From: Phormidesmis priestleyi Ana
Lineage (GTDB): Bacteria; Cyanobacteriota; Cyanobacteriia; Phormidesmidales; Phormidesmidaceae
DNA length: 64,000 nt
Assembly: GCA_001314865.1 (NCBI GenBank)
Contig: LJZR01000002.1
Location: forward strand, 186,001 to 250,000
Direction: 5' to 3'
Shown here: in pieces, positions 56,716-64,000 of the stretch
Layout: the number at the start of each line of letters is the position of its first letter
Position numbering within the stretch: the first letter of the stretch is position 1
Translations under genes and position numbers: made by a program
Notes under the pieces: model-generated
What the model saw: only the letters and a program-made list of their open reading frames with translations
Told to the model about the DNA's origin: nothing
The model's database searches: none

Positions 56716-58524
56716 ATGCGTAGCCTTTATTGCGGTCACCTTCGAGCCGAGCACATTAACAAAACAGTGACGCTCTATGGCTGGGTGGATCGTAGACGCG
56801 ATCATGGCGGGGTGGTGTTTTTAGATTTGCGCGATCGCACCGGCACCGTCCAAATTGTCAGCGATCCCGAACGGACGCCTGCGTCTTACCCGCTGGCTGA
56901 AGAAGTCCGCAATGAATATGTGGTCAAGGTTGTAGGCCGCGTGACCCCGCGCCCAGAAGACTCGCTAAACCCCAAGCTGCCCACGGGTGAGGTGGAAGTG
57001 TATGCCGATGAGCTTACTATTCTTAACGCGGTGCGCAAGCAAATGCCGTTTCAGGTATCTACCGCTGAAGAAGAGAACGTTCGTGAAGATTTGCGGCTGA
57101 AGTACCGGTATTTGGATTTAAGACGCGATCGCATGGCCCGCAATATTCGCCTGCGCCACGAGGTGATCAAATCCATCCGCCGCTTCTTGGAAGACACTGA
57201 AGACTTCCTAGAAATTGAAACCCCGATCCTCACCCGTTCCACACCAGAAGGTGCAAGAGACTTCATCCTCCCCTCACGGGTAAATGAGGGCGACTGGTTC
57301 GCGCTGCCTCAGTCTCCTCAGCTGTTTAAGCAAATTTTGATGGTAGCCGGGATGGATCGCTACTATCAGGTCGCTCGCTGTTTTCGGGACGAGGATTTGC
57401 GCGCCGACCGTCAGCCTGAGTTCACCCAGCTCGACATGGAAATGAGCTTTATGGACGAAGAAGAGATTCTCGCCTTGAACGAGCGGCTGTTGGCCTATGT
57501 TTTCAAAGCGGTTAAGGGCATTGATATTCCGACCCCCTTGCCTCGACTCACCTATGCTGAGGCCCTAGAGCGCTACGGCAGCGACAAACCTGATACTCGC
57601 TACGGGCTTGAGTTAGTCAATGTTTCAGATATTGTTCAAGACTCTGGCTTTAAAGTGTTCTCAGGAGCCGTTAAAAACGGCGGTCAGGTTAAGGTTTTGC
57701 CCATTCCTGGTGGTAATGACGCAATTTCTAACGTACGAATTAAGCCCGGTGGCGACCTGTTTAAAGTAGCTACTGACGCTGGCGCTAGAGGAGTTGCCTA
57801 TGTTCGCGTCCGGGAAGATGGCGAAATTGACACCATTGGTGCAATCAAAGACAACCTCAGTGCCGACCAAAAGCAGGAACTACTGGCCCGCACTGGGGCT
57901 CAGCCTGGGCACTTACTGCTGTTTGGGGCAGGCGATGTTGCTACGGTAAATGCCACCTTAGACAAGCTACGGCAGGCCGTTGCTCAGGAGCTAAAGCTGA
58001 TTGATGAGGGCAAAACAAATTTGCTGTGGGTGACTGAGTTTCCAATGTTTGAGTGGAACGCCGATGAAAACCGCTATGAAGCGCTTCACCATCCCTTCAC
58101 GGCGCCTCATCCGGATGACGTCGCAGATCTTACAACCGCGCGTGCGGTTGCCTACGATATTGTGTACAACGGCTATGAAATTGGTGGCGGATCGCTGCGC
58201 ATTTATCAGCCTGAGGTGCAGGCTAAGGTGTTTGAAACCATTGGCCTTTCTAAGGAAGAAGCCGATGATAAGTTTGGCTTTTTGCTAGAGGCGTTTGAAT
58301 ATGGGACGCCGCCGCATGGGGGCATTGCTTACGGGCTCGATCGGCTGGTCATGCTGCTAGCGGGTGAGCAGTCTATTCGCGATGCGATCGCATTTCCTAA
58401 AACGCAGCAGGCTCGCGACCTGCTCACCAACGCGCCTGCTAGCGTAGAGGATAGTCAGCTCAGAGACCTCCATGTGAAATCTACCTTTAAGCCTAAAGAA
58501 AAAGCGCCTGCCACGGAAGGATAG
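56716..58524 (+). CDS. aspS: Aspartyl-tRNA synthetase
   Basis: 602 residues, bacterial-type class II synthetase. OB-fold anticodon domain (about 1-105, [31 protein letters not shown] in parts), motif 1 region ([20 protein letters not shown], in parts), motif 2 ([23 protein letters not shown], in parts), a GAD insertion domain (about 290-420) and motif 3 ([15 protein letters not shown]). All are intact. It charges tRNA-Asp in the cytosol; many cyanobacterial enzymes of this type also charge tRNA-Asn. ATG at 56716; a strong terminator follows. Confidence 0.97.
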   Translation: MRSLYCGHLRAEHINKTVTLYGWVDRRRDHGGVVFLDLRDRTGTVQIVSDPERTPASYPLAEEVRNEYVVKVVGRVTPRPEDSLNPKLPTGEVEVYADELTILNAVRKQMPFQVSTAEEENVREDLRLKYRYLDLRRDRMARNIRLRHEVIKSIRRFLEDTEDFLEIETPILTRSTPEGARDFILPSRVNEGDWFALPQSPQLFKQILMVAGMDRYYQVARCFRDEDLRADRQPEFTQLDMEMSFMDEEEILALNERLLAYVFKAVKGIDIPTPLPRLTYAEALERYGSDKPDTRYGLELVNVSDIVQDSGFKVFSGAVKNGGQVKVLPIPGGNDAISNVRIKPGGDLFKVATDAGARGVAYVRVREDGEIDTIGAIKDNLSADQKQELLARTGAQPGHLLLFGAGDVATVNATLDKLRQAVAQELKLIDEGKTNLLWVTEFPMFEWNADENRYEALHHPFTAPHPDDVADLTTARAVAYDIVYNGYEIGGGSLRIYQPEVQAKVFETIGLSKEEADDKFGFLLEAFEYGTPPHGGIAYGLDRLVMLLAGEQSIRDAIAFPKTQQARDLLTNAPASVEDSQLRDLHVKSTFKPKEKAPATEG

Positions 58525-58586
58525 CCTAAGCATCTTTGCTTGCTTTGCGATCGCTTTAGCCACTGATGCTGACGCAAAAAAGATGC

Positions 58587-58622
58587 AAAAAGACCTCACG
58601 GATTCTTCGGTGAGGTCTTTTT
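58587..58622. terminator. Strong bidirectional terminator after aspS
   Basis: AAAAAGACCTCAC (58587-58599) pairs perfectly with GTGAGGTCTTTTT (58610-58622) around a 10-nt loop, giving a 13-bp stem with a T-run on one side and an A-run on the other. Confidence 0.95.
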
Positions 58623-58631
58623 GTTGTTGGA

Positions 58632-58670
58632 TTTCTGGTCGCTGTTTCTGGTCGCTGTTTCTGGTCGCTG
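58632..58670. repeat. 13-bp tandem array x 3
   Basis: TTTCTGGTCGCTG repeats three times, directly after the aspS terminator and before the membrane-protein start. The longest frame of that gene runs through this array, which is one reason to prefer a later start. Confidence 0.95.
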
Positions 58671-58686
58671 GTGGATTGATAGGCAA

Positions 58687-59625
58687 ATGAGTTTTGTCAG
58701 CAATGCTTGGCAAATCTTGAAAAGTCTATCGCAGGTTAGACGATATATATTTCTATGTATTATGGAATACATGGCAAATGTCGTTTACAACACATTCGTT
58801 ATGCTTCATACTCCCTCCCATTTGGCCTACTCCCATTTTGTGATCTGGCTTAATTTATTAGTAATCATTTCAACTGTAGTCATTAGCAGTCCCCAGGGTG
58901 CATTAGAGCAACAATTTGATGAGGGTGGATTTATCACCTATTTTTCAGTGATTCAGCTGTTTGTTATTGCTTACCTGGCTTACAGAGTGTTTAAGCAGCG
59001 TAGTAAGGACTACGCGGTAGAGTATGCCACAGCGTCTGAGACGGCGCGATCGCGCACGCGCAATATGCAGAGCATTCCGACAAAAACAAATATCAAGCCA
59101 AACATTAATCCTTGGAAATCCCAGATCGCAATCTGGGCAATCATTAGCTTTGGGTTTGCTTTTTTGGCATTAGACGATCTGTGGATGATTCATGAGCGGT
59201 TGGATATGGCCATTCATCGGGTTTTGCAGTGGGAAGAAACCGGTGTTAGCGATCGCCTTGACGATCTCATTGTTGGCCTATACGGCATCGTTGCTATTGC
59301 TTTGTTAGCGATCTACCGCCACGAGCTTAAAAGATACAAAGCGGTGCTGCCACAGGTCATTGCTGGATTTGCCATACTTTTTGTAATGGTCGGTATTGAC
59401 GTGTTAGCAAACCGCGACGATATCTTTCTCATGCTGTTGTCTGCTGAGGCCACTGAAGGCATTATGAGCTGGATTTTTGTACTAGAAGAAGGCTGTAAGC
59501 TACTTTCTGAAGGCTTTTTTATGATTGCCATTTACTGCTGTTGGCAAATGGCAAAACGCGCTCATGTTGAGCGGCTGTATGCTTTGCAAACTTCTGATAG
59601 GGAAAGCGCTGCGACCGTTAGATAG
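58687..59625 (+). CDS. Polytopic membrane protein of unknown function
   Basis: About 312 residues from the ATG at 58687; ATGs at 58762 and 58771 are also possible. The longest frame starts inside the terminator at 58621 and is rejected. About six hydrophobic helices. Acidic and His residues fall in or next to helices: LALDDLWMIHERLD, FVMVGIDVLANRDD and SWIFVLEEGCKLLSEGFFMIA. This could form a metal site or channel, as in polytopic hydrolases, but I cannot match a family. A low-complexity polar loop lies at about residues 115-155. It lies between aspS and the DUF6464-type gene. Confidence 0.65.
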   Translation: MSFVSNAWQILKSLSQVRRYIFLCIMEYMANVVYNTFVMLHTPSHLAYSHFVIWLNLLVIISTVVISSPQGALEQQFDEGGFITYFSVIQLFVIAYLAYRVFKQRSKDYAVEYATASETARSRTRNMQSIPTKTNIKPNINPWKSQIAIWAIISFGFAFLALDDLWMIHERLDMAIHRVLQWEETGVSDRLDDLIVGLYGIVAIALLAIYRHELKRYKAVLPQVIAGFAILFVMVGIDVLANRDDIFLMLLSAEATEGIMSWIFVLEEGCKLLSEGFFMIAIYCCWQMAKRAHVERLYALQTSDRESAATVR

Positions 59626-59723
59626 GCTGTTGCTGATCATGCGTTAGGATTGTCGGTAGCTTTTTTGGATAAGCTGCGTATCATGCTTTCGTTGTATACA
59701 GCCTTTCTATCTACAGTTTTTTC

Positions 59724-60044
59724 ATGCTAATCGTGCTTACGATTGCTATTGGCCTAACGCCAGCAGCGCTTTCTCTTTTTGTGTGCCTGTATTCTCGCCA
59801 ACGGTTTCAGCAAAATCTTCACCTCGCGACTGACTACGCCGCACAGGAACGATTCCGGCAACGCTATGTGCGCCCGCGCGATCCAGATGAACACTATGTC
59901 GATGGAATTGGGCTCGTGATTGGGGATATTACCTGCCGGTTAAACGCCCGGTCGCCCTTTTTACGCTGTGCGACCAATCCCACTGGCCCTTGTGAAGACT
60001 GCCGCGAATATGATCCCAAAGAGTATGAATCTATTGATCATTAG
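59724..60044 (+). CDS. DUF6464-type small cyanobacterial protein
   Basis: 106 residues. An N-terminal hydrophobic helix (about 2-24) serves as anchor or signal. The C-terminal half carries a conserved-looking core IGDITCRLNARSPFLRCATNPTGPCEDCREYD (in parts) with four cysteines (two plus CxxC). The pattern matches what I recall of the cyanobacterial DUF6464 family. The Cys arrangement may bind a metal or form disulphides. Function unknown. ATG at 59724; a 15-bp array follows the stop. Confidence 0.7.
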   Translation: MLIVLTIAIGLTPAALSLFVCLYSRQRFQQNLHLATDYAAQERFRQRYVRPRDPDEHYVDGIGLVIGDITCRLNARSPFLRCATNPTGPCEDCREYDPKEYESIDH

Positions 60045-60060
60045 ATTAATCACTATTAGT

Positions 60061-60147
60061 CACTAGAATTGTAGTCACTAGAATTGTAGTCACTAGAATT
60101 GTAGTCACTAGAATTGTAAGCACTAAGATTGTAAGCACTAGGATTAA
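60061..60147. repeat. 15-bp tandem array, about 6 copies
   Basis: CACTAGAATTGTAGT at 60061-60105 (three copies), then variants ending TAAG at 60106-60135 and a partial copy. A degenerate copy at 60051 begins 6 bp after the DUF6464-type stop. It lies between convergent genes. Confidence 0.95.
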
Positions 60148-60212
60148 GGGGCTAGAACTGCCGTTTTTGCCTTTTTTTAAGAAAAACGCCGGTAAAGCCC
60201 CGTCGAGGCTAA

Positions 60213-61454
60213 TCAGGAGCCAGCTTCTGAGGATTTGTCTAAAAACAGTTGAACCTTTTCTATCAAATCATCTACTTCACTTTCTAGCGTGAGATAGTGA
60301 ACGCAGGCCCTGATGCAATGGGGCGATAGCAACGTCCGCACATATATTTTTTGGGTTTCTAAGTGCTCTACTAGCGCGTTATGCAAATCAGGGCTAGGCG
60401 TGCCGTTGCCATCTAGCAGCTGAAAAGACACCAAACCTGTGGGCGGTGGTGCTTGCCTCAGCAAACAGTCCACTTGAGCGATGGCTCGCAATCCTGCCCA
60501 CAACCGCTGACTTAATGCGCAAATGCGGGCGTAGCGTTCAGCGCTCGTTCCCCACTGTGCCTGCACTGCGATCGCCTCAGACAGCGCACTCCACAGAGGA
60601 TAGTCAGAAGTCGCCACCTCAAACCGCTGCCCGTCTGGCTTCCAGCCAGTCGGATTGGCCGCACCATCGGTTTCTATGCCACGCCAGCCAATGAAGGTGG
60701 GCGCGGTTTCTGCCAAAACTTCGGGGCGTACGTAGAGTGCGCCAATGCCCGCTGGACCGCACCACCACTTATGCCCGGTAAAAGCGTAATAATCTACCTG
60801 GGTTTCGGGTAATTGCCAGCCGGGTTGGTCTAGCGGCAGCGACCCGGCTGACTGCGCCGCATCAACGAGCACTCGGGTGTGCGGGGCGTTGCGATGGCAC
60901 CGCTCAACAATGTCTGTCAGTGGTAACAGCTGTCCGGTGTTCCACAGGATATGGCTGATGATCACCAGTCGGGTATTGGGTCGCAGTCCCTTGGCAATAA
61001 TTTCCACCGGCCCGTCATCGGCTTGGGTTGCATTGCGCGCCGCAGCTAGGGCGCAGGTCGTCACCTCTAATCCATATCGGCGGCTCAGCTCAGCGACTGC
61101 CGCAACGACGCCTGGATGCTCGCTCTCTCCCATCAAAATGTGATCGCCGCTTTGCCAAGGCAGTCCCCACAGTGGAATGTTGCAGCCAACGGTGACATTT
61201 TCGGTGAGGGTGATGGTTTCAGGCTGGGTGCCTAGCGCGTGGGCGATCGCTCCTCGAACTTGCTGGCCTTGCTGGCTAATCCACGCATAGGCAGCATGAG
61301 AAAACGGCCCCTCGGTTTGAATGGTGTGTTGAGCTTGACTGAGGGCTGCGATCGCCCTATCGGCCATAGGCCCCTGCCCGCCATAGTTAAAATATTGTTT
61401 GCCGCTGAGCACCGCAAACTGCTCCCGGTGCTGCATCACTTTTGCTAAGTCCAT
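60213..61454 (-). CDS. Class V aminotransferase fold enzyme, cystine C-S lyase (C-DES)-like
   Basis: About 413 residues from the ATG at 61454 (DLAKVMQHREQF). The longer frame to 61553 reads through a 15-bp array and gives a repetitive Asp-Leu-Gly-Ser-Thr N-terminus. PLP-dependent fold-type I: FNYGGQGPM opening as in the Synechocystis L-cysteine/cystine lyase C-DES, LVIISHILWNTGQLLPL, VDAAQSAGSLPLD and the PLP-lysine TGHKWWCGPAGIGALY. Unlike typical NifS cysteine desulfurases, no active-site Cys loop is apparent, in line with a C-S lyase. It would release persulfide or sulfide sulfur for Fe-S clusters. C-DES identity is by similarity of motifs. Confidence 0.82.
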   Translation of the reverse strand: MDLAKVMQHREQFAVLSGKQYFNYGGQGPMADRAIAALSQAQHTIQTEGPFSHAAYAWISQQGQQVRGAIAHALGTQPETITLTENVTVGCNIPLWGLPWQSGDHILMGESEHPGVVAAVAELSRRYGLEVTTCALAAARNATQADDGPVEIIAKGLRPNTRLVIISHILWNTGQLLPLTDIVERCHRNAPHTRVLVDAAQSAGSLPLDQPGWQLPETQVDYYAFTGHKWWCGPAGIGALYVRPEVLAETAPTFIGWRGIETDGAANPTGWKPDGQRFEVATSDYPLWSALSEAIAVQAQWGTSAERYARICALSQRLWAGLRAIAQVDCLLRQAPPPTGLVSFQLLDGNGTPSPDLHNALVEHLETQKIYVRTLLSPHCIRACVHYLTLESEVDDLIEKVQLFLDKSSEAGS

Positions 61455-61510
61455 CGAGTCTAAATCCGTTGAGCCTAAATCCGTTGAGCCTAAATCCATC
61501 GAGTCTAAAT
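61451..61510. repeat. 15-bp tandem array x 4 at the lyase start
   Basis: CCATCGAGTCTAAAT / CCGTTGAGCCTAAAT alternate over four copies. The likely ATG (61452-61454, minus strand) lies in the first copy, and the next in-frame ATG (61499 area) is in the last copy, so copies could supply alternative starts. Confidence 0.92.
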
Positions 61511-61569
61511 CAAGCGGTTGGGAAACCAAAGACAAAATCCTCAAAACAATCACTAGAAACTACTATAGG

Positions 61570-61668
61570 TAACTGGCCCCTAACTGGCCTCTAACTGGCT
61601 CCTAACTGGCCTCTAACTGGCTCCTAACTGGCTCCTAACTGGCCTCTAACTGGCTCCTAACTGGCTCC
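61570..61668. repeat. 11-bp tandem array x 9
   Basis: TAACTGGCTCC and TAACTGGCCTC alternate in nine contiguous copies without length change, 38 bp upstream of the lipoprotein ATG, in the divergent gap between the lyase and lipoprotein genes. Confidence 0.97.
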
Positions 61669-61706
61669 TGAACTCAACCTATTCACTCCGCGTTAATCCA
61701 AACAAG

Positions 61707-62240
61707 ATGAAAAAGAAACCGCTCATTCTTTCGAGTATTTTGTTAATCACTGGCCTGTTTAGCTGTAGCAGCCCAGCTTCTCAGTGCAAGCAGTTAGCGA
61801 GTGTAACCCAGTCGTACCAAACGCTGCGCGATGGTTTTAAAGCCGATATTGAAAGCGCGCAGGTCGCTGCATCAGGGGCTGAAAACTTGGCTGAGGTGCA
61901 GGATGCCGCTGCCCAGTACACAGCAGCGGTCGATACCGTTACCAGCCAGCTAGATGAGATGATCCAAGATCTGAGCGGGCTCAATATTTCTGACTCGCAG
62001 CTCGACGAATACCGTGAAAGCTACGTCATTAACCTCACCGACTCGCAAAACGCGCTTAGTAGAGCAGGCGAGGCGATGGTAAGCGTGCGAGATGCTGAAT
62101 CAGAAGAAGCGCTGCGAAAGGTTTTTAACCAATACCAAACCGAGGGCAATCAGGCTTATGACGATATTTTGACGCTCGGTGCTAGCGAGGCGGCCCTGGT
62201 GGAGCAGGTTAATGAATACTGTGGTCAGGCAGTCGAGTAG
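61707..62240 (+). CDS. Putative lipoprotein
   Basis: 177 residues. KKK basic start, hydrophobic stretch (about 6-18) and a lipobox-like LFSC with Cys20, suggesting lipid attachment after signal peptidase II cleavage. The mature part is almost entirely alpha-helical, with amphipathic heptad-like segments (QLASVTQSYQTLRDGFKADIES; AAVDTVTSQLDEMIQDLSGL), two further Cys (one near the C-terminus in EYCGQ). Family unknown. It is probably an envelope-associated helical bundle. ATG at 61707, start region rich in A. Confidence 0.72.
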   Translation: MKKKPLILSSILLITGLFSCSSPASQCKQLASVTQSYQTLRDGFKADIESAQVAASGAENLAEVQDAAAQYTAAVDTVTSQLDEMIQDLSGLNISDSQLDEYRESYVINLTDSQNALSRAGEAMVSVRDAESEEALRKVFNQYQTEGNQAYDDILTLGASEAALVEQVNEYCGQAVE

Positions 62241-62303
62241 AATTTACCGTGGGGCAGATCAACAGCAGATCAACAATTTTTGGAACAACTTTGGGGTGGG
62301 GTT

Positions 62304-63650
62304 ATGACCTTTTTGCAGCTAATCGATCAGGGCGCTCATCAAACCTTACAGATCGATGGTCGCCAGGGTGGGCCACTCACCGGAGAAATGACCGTTCCAG
62401 GAGATAAGTCAATTTCTCATCGGTCGCTCATGCTCGGCGCGATCGCCCAAGGCACCACCCGCATCAAAGGCCTACTGCTGGGTGAAGATCCGCGCAGCAC
62501 CGCAGCTTGCTTTAGCGCTATGGGCGCAAAAATATCCAACTTAGAAGACGAATGGATCACCGTCGAAGGCACTAGCGGGCAGCTGCAAGAACCGGACAAT
62601 GTTTTAGATACTGGCAACTCAGGCACCACCTTTCGGCTCATGCTGGGGCTACTAGCCTCACAGCCCAATAAATTTTTTGCAGTTACAGGCGACGATTCTA
62701 TCCGCGCTAGGCCGATGAAGCGCGTAATCGCCCCGCTGACGCAAATGGGCGCGGTGATCGCTGGCAAAGCTCACAACACCCTTGCCCCGCTCGGCGTGCA
62801 GGGCCAGCAGCTCAAGCCTTTTCACTATCACTCGCCGATAGCCTCAGCACAGGTGAAGTCTTGCCTATTGCTGGCGGGCCTCTCCGTAACTGGCGATACC
62901 ACCATCACCGAGCCCAGCCTGTCACGCGATCATAGCGAGCGCATGCTCAAGGCATTTGGCGCAAAGCTATCGATTGATCCGACAACCCACAGCGTTACCC
63001 TTCACGGCCCTGCTCAGCTCACGGGGCAAACAGTCATTGTCCCCGGAGATATCAGCTCTGCTGCTTTTTGGCTGGTCGCTGCGGCGATTACTCCCGGATC
63101 TAATCTGCTGATTAAAAACGTAGGCGTAAACCCCACCCGAACCGGTGTGCTCGATGCGTTGGCAGAGATGAATGCAGATGTGACCCTAGAAAACGAACGA
63201 GAGGTCACCGGTGAGCCCGTGGCCGACCTACGGGTTCGACATAGCCAGCTGAAGGGCTGCACGATTGGCGGTGCCCTCATTCCTCGGCTAATTGATGAAG
63301 TGCCTATTTTGGCAGTGGCAGCGCTGTTTGCAGAAGGCACTACAACAATTACAGATGCTGCCGAGTTACGGGTAAAAGAGAGCGATCGCCTAGCTGTAAT
63401 GGCCGCTGCGCTCACCCAACTCGGCGGCAGCATCACCGAGCAGCCAGAAGGAATGAGCATTGTTGGGATGGGCGCAGATGCCCGGCTCACCCCGACGGAT
63501 CTCGATAGCTATACCGACCACCGCATTGCCATGAGTTTGGCCGTGGCTGCAACTTGCGCTCCAGGTATCTCTCACATTCACCGGGCCGAAGCGGCTGCTG
63601 TTTCTTATCCCCGTTTTTTTGACAGGCTAAGGACACTTTCAGCTAATTAA
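62304..63650 (+). CDS. aroA: 3-phosphoshikimate 1-carboxyvinyltransferase (EPSP synthase)
   Basis: 448 residues from the ATG at 62304; the upstream TTG at 62280 overlaps a GGGGTGGGG purine-rich stretch that suits a ribosome site for the ATG. It catalyses the sixth shikimate-pathway step. Motifs: [102 protein letters not shown] and [21 protein letters not shown] is the class II-type opening rather than PGSKSxSNR. All substrate-binding segments are present. It follows the lipoprotein gene by 63 bp. Confidence 0.96.
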   Translation: MTFLQLIDQGAHQTLQIDGRQGGPLTGEMTVPGDKSISHRSLMLGAIAQGTTRIKGLLLGEDPRSTAACFSAMGAKISNLEDEWITVEGTSGQLQEPDNVLDTGNSGTTFRLMLGLLASQPNKFFAVTGDDSIRARPMKRVIAPLTQMGAVIAGKAHNTLAPLGVQGQQLKPFHYHSPIASAQVKSCLLLAGLSVTGDTTITEPSLSRDHSERMLKAFGAKLSIDPTTHSVTLHGPAQLTGQTVIVPGDISSAAFWLVAAAITPGSNLLIKNVGVNPTRTGVLDALAEMNADVTLENEREVTGEPVADLRVRHSQLKGCTIGGALIPRLIDEVPILAVAALFAEGTTTITDAAELRVKESDRLAVMAAALTQLGGSITEQPEGMSIVGMGADARLTPTDLDSYTDHRIAMSLAVAATCAPGISHIHRAEAAAVSYPRFFDRLRTLSAN

Positions 63651-63821
63651 TCAAATTGTCCATGAGTCTGCATTCGCATAGCCGGGAATTCTAAAATTGT
63701 TCAACAATCCCGGTTCCAAGCGGCTCGTAATTGTCATTCCTTTTTATACTTACTCATCACCTAACCGACTTCTGTTGCCTGCTAAAGCAGCCGAATAGAC
63801 GAGAGGGCTCAACAACCGTTC
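63651..63821. other. aroA / receiver intergenic gap
   Basis: 171 bp. CCGGGA (63682-63687) and TCCCGG (63708-63713) enclose ATTGTT/AACAAT, forming an imperfect hairpin without a T-run, possibly the aroA transcript end. GAGAGG lies about 20 bp before the next ATG. Nothing else was recognised. Confidence 0.45.
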
Positions 63822-64000
63822 ATGCAAAAAATTTTAGTCATTGAAAGCCCAGGTGCTAGGCGTACTGACTTAGTCGGCTATCTAGAATCTGAGAAGTTTC
63901 TCGTCAATACCGCAGATGACGGCTCAACAGGGGTGAAGGCCGGTCGGCAGCATCGGCCTGATGTGGTTCTATGTAGTGCTGAGTTTTTTACGCCGGGGTT
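63822..64000 (+). CDS. Atypical response-regulator receiver domain, 3' truncated
   Basis: 59 codons are visible before the window ends. The translation opens QKILVIESPGARRTDLVGYL and continues ESEKFLVNTADDGSTGVKAG, a receiver-domain beta1-alpha1-beta2 pattern. The usual acidic pair after beta1 (VxDD) reads I-E-S. The beta3 end, normally PDLILLD with the phospho-acceptor Asp, reads PDVVLCS, so Asp is replaced by Ser. If this alignment is right it is a pseudo-receiver that cannot be phosphorylated normally. The output domain lies outside the window. Confidence 0.7.
   Translation, partial: MQKILVIESPGARRTDLVGYLESEKFLVNTADDGSTGVKAGRQHRPDVVLCSAEFFTPG

Noticed and set aside
61568-61668. CRISPR-like repeat block
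   Set aside because: The copies are contiguous with no unique spacers, and units of 11 bp are too short. The same holds for all other arrays in the window. No cas genes are present.

Overview
The window is chromosomal DNA from a cyanobacterium. HIP1 octamers (GCGATCGC) occur throughout. Several genes belong to families found mainly or only in cyanobacteria and plastids: Ycf46-like AAA ATPase, Ycf66, DUF2808, DUF2103, a DUF6464-type protein and a C-DES-type cystine lyase. The species cannot be named from sequence alone. No rRNA, tRNA, CRISPR array, insertion sequence or prophage was recognised.

Layout. 0-10 kb: a 5'-truncated SNF2 helicase, an exported SH3-like protein, a GH57 branching enzyme convergent with the Ycf46-like ATPase, a CAP+LamG protein, and a 0.9-kb repeat-rich gap. 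10-15 kb, minus strand: the ribosome/membrane-biogenesis block rpmH-rnpA-PH protein-yidC-jag-DUF177, then a DUF2808 protein. 15-22.9 kb: pntA-pntB transhydrogenase, two polytopic membrane proteins (LPG-synthase/flippase-like and GT39-like), clpS and DUF2103. 22.9-27.6 kb, minus strand: a PEP-CTERM glycoside-hydrolase-like protein, a small membrane protein, and a pseudokinase fused to a VanY-like domain. 28.4-43.8 kb: an exopolysaccharide region (STAS-sugar transferase fusion, four GT2 enzymes, an FAD oxidoreductase, a Wzx-like flippase and a GT-C-type enzyme) with ycf66 and ileS lying inside it. 43.8-48.8 kb, minus strand: a TPR / J-like / GrpE / short Hsp70 chaperone operon. 49-52.6 kb, minus strand: thiC and a sodium:solute symporter led by a TPP riboswitch. 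52.8-64 kb: a GH9 glucanase, DUF2993, aspS, a polytopic protein of unknown role, the DUF6464-type protein, cystine lyase, a lipoprotein, aroA and the start of an atypical receiver-domain protein.

How the genes work together. The sugar-transferase, GT2, flippase and GT-C genes look like an assembly line for a lipid-linked surface or released polysaccharide. The PEP-CTERM protein and the GH9 enzyme are possible polysaccharide-remodelling partners. The 10-14 kb block is a compact translation and membrane-insertion module. The riboswitch links the symporter to thiamine supply, next to the thiamine gene thiC.

Most unusual signals. (1) About thirty short tandem arrays, usually 9-16 bp units with 2-9 copies and a different sequence at each locus, sit mostly at gene boundaries; several include the stop codon of the adjacent gene. 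(2) The kinase-VanY fusion has lost key residues in both domains. (3) An anti-sigma-antagonist domain is fused to a polysaccharide-priming transferase behind a long, hairpin-rich leader. (4) A TPP riboswitch has the Shine-Dalgarno sequence at its 3' edge. (5) A divergent Hsp70 operon encodes a J-like protein without HPD. (6) A perfect 22-bp hairpin and an 84-bp cloverleaf-like palindrome lie between genes.
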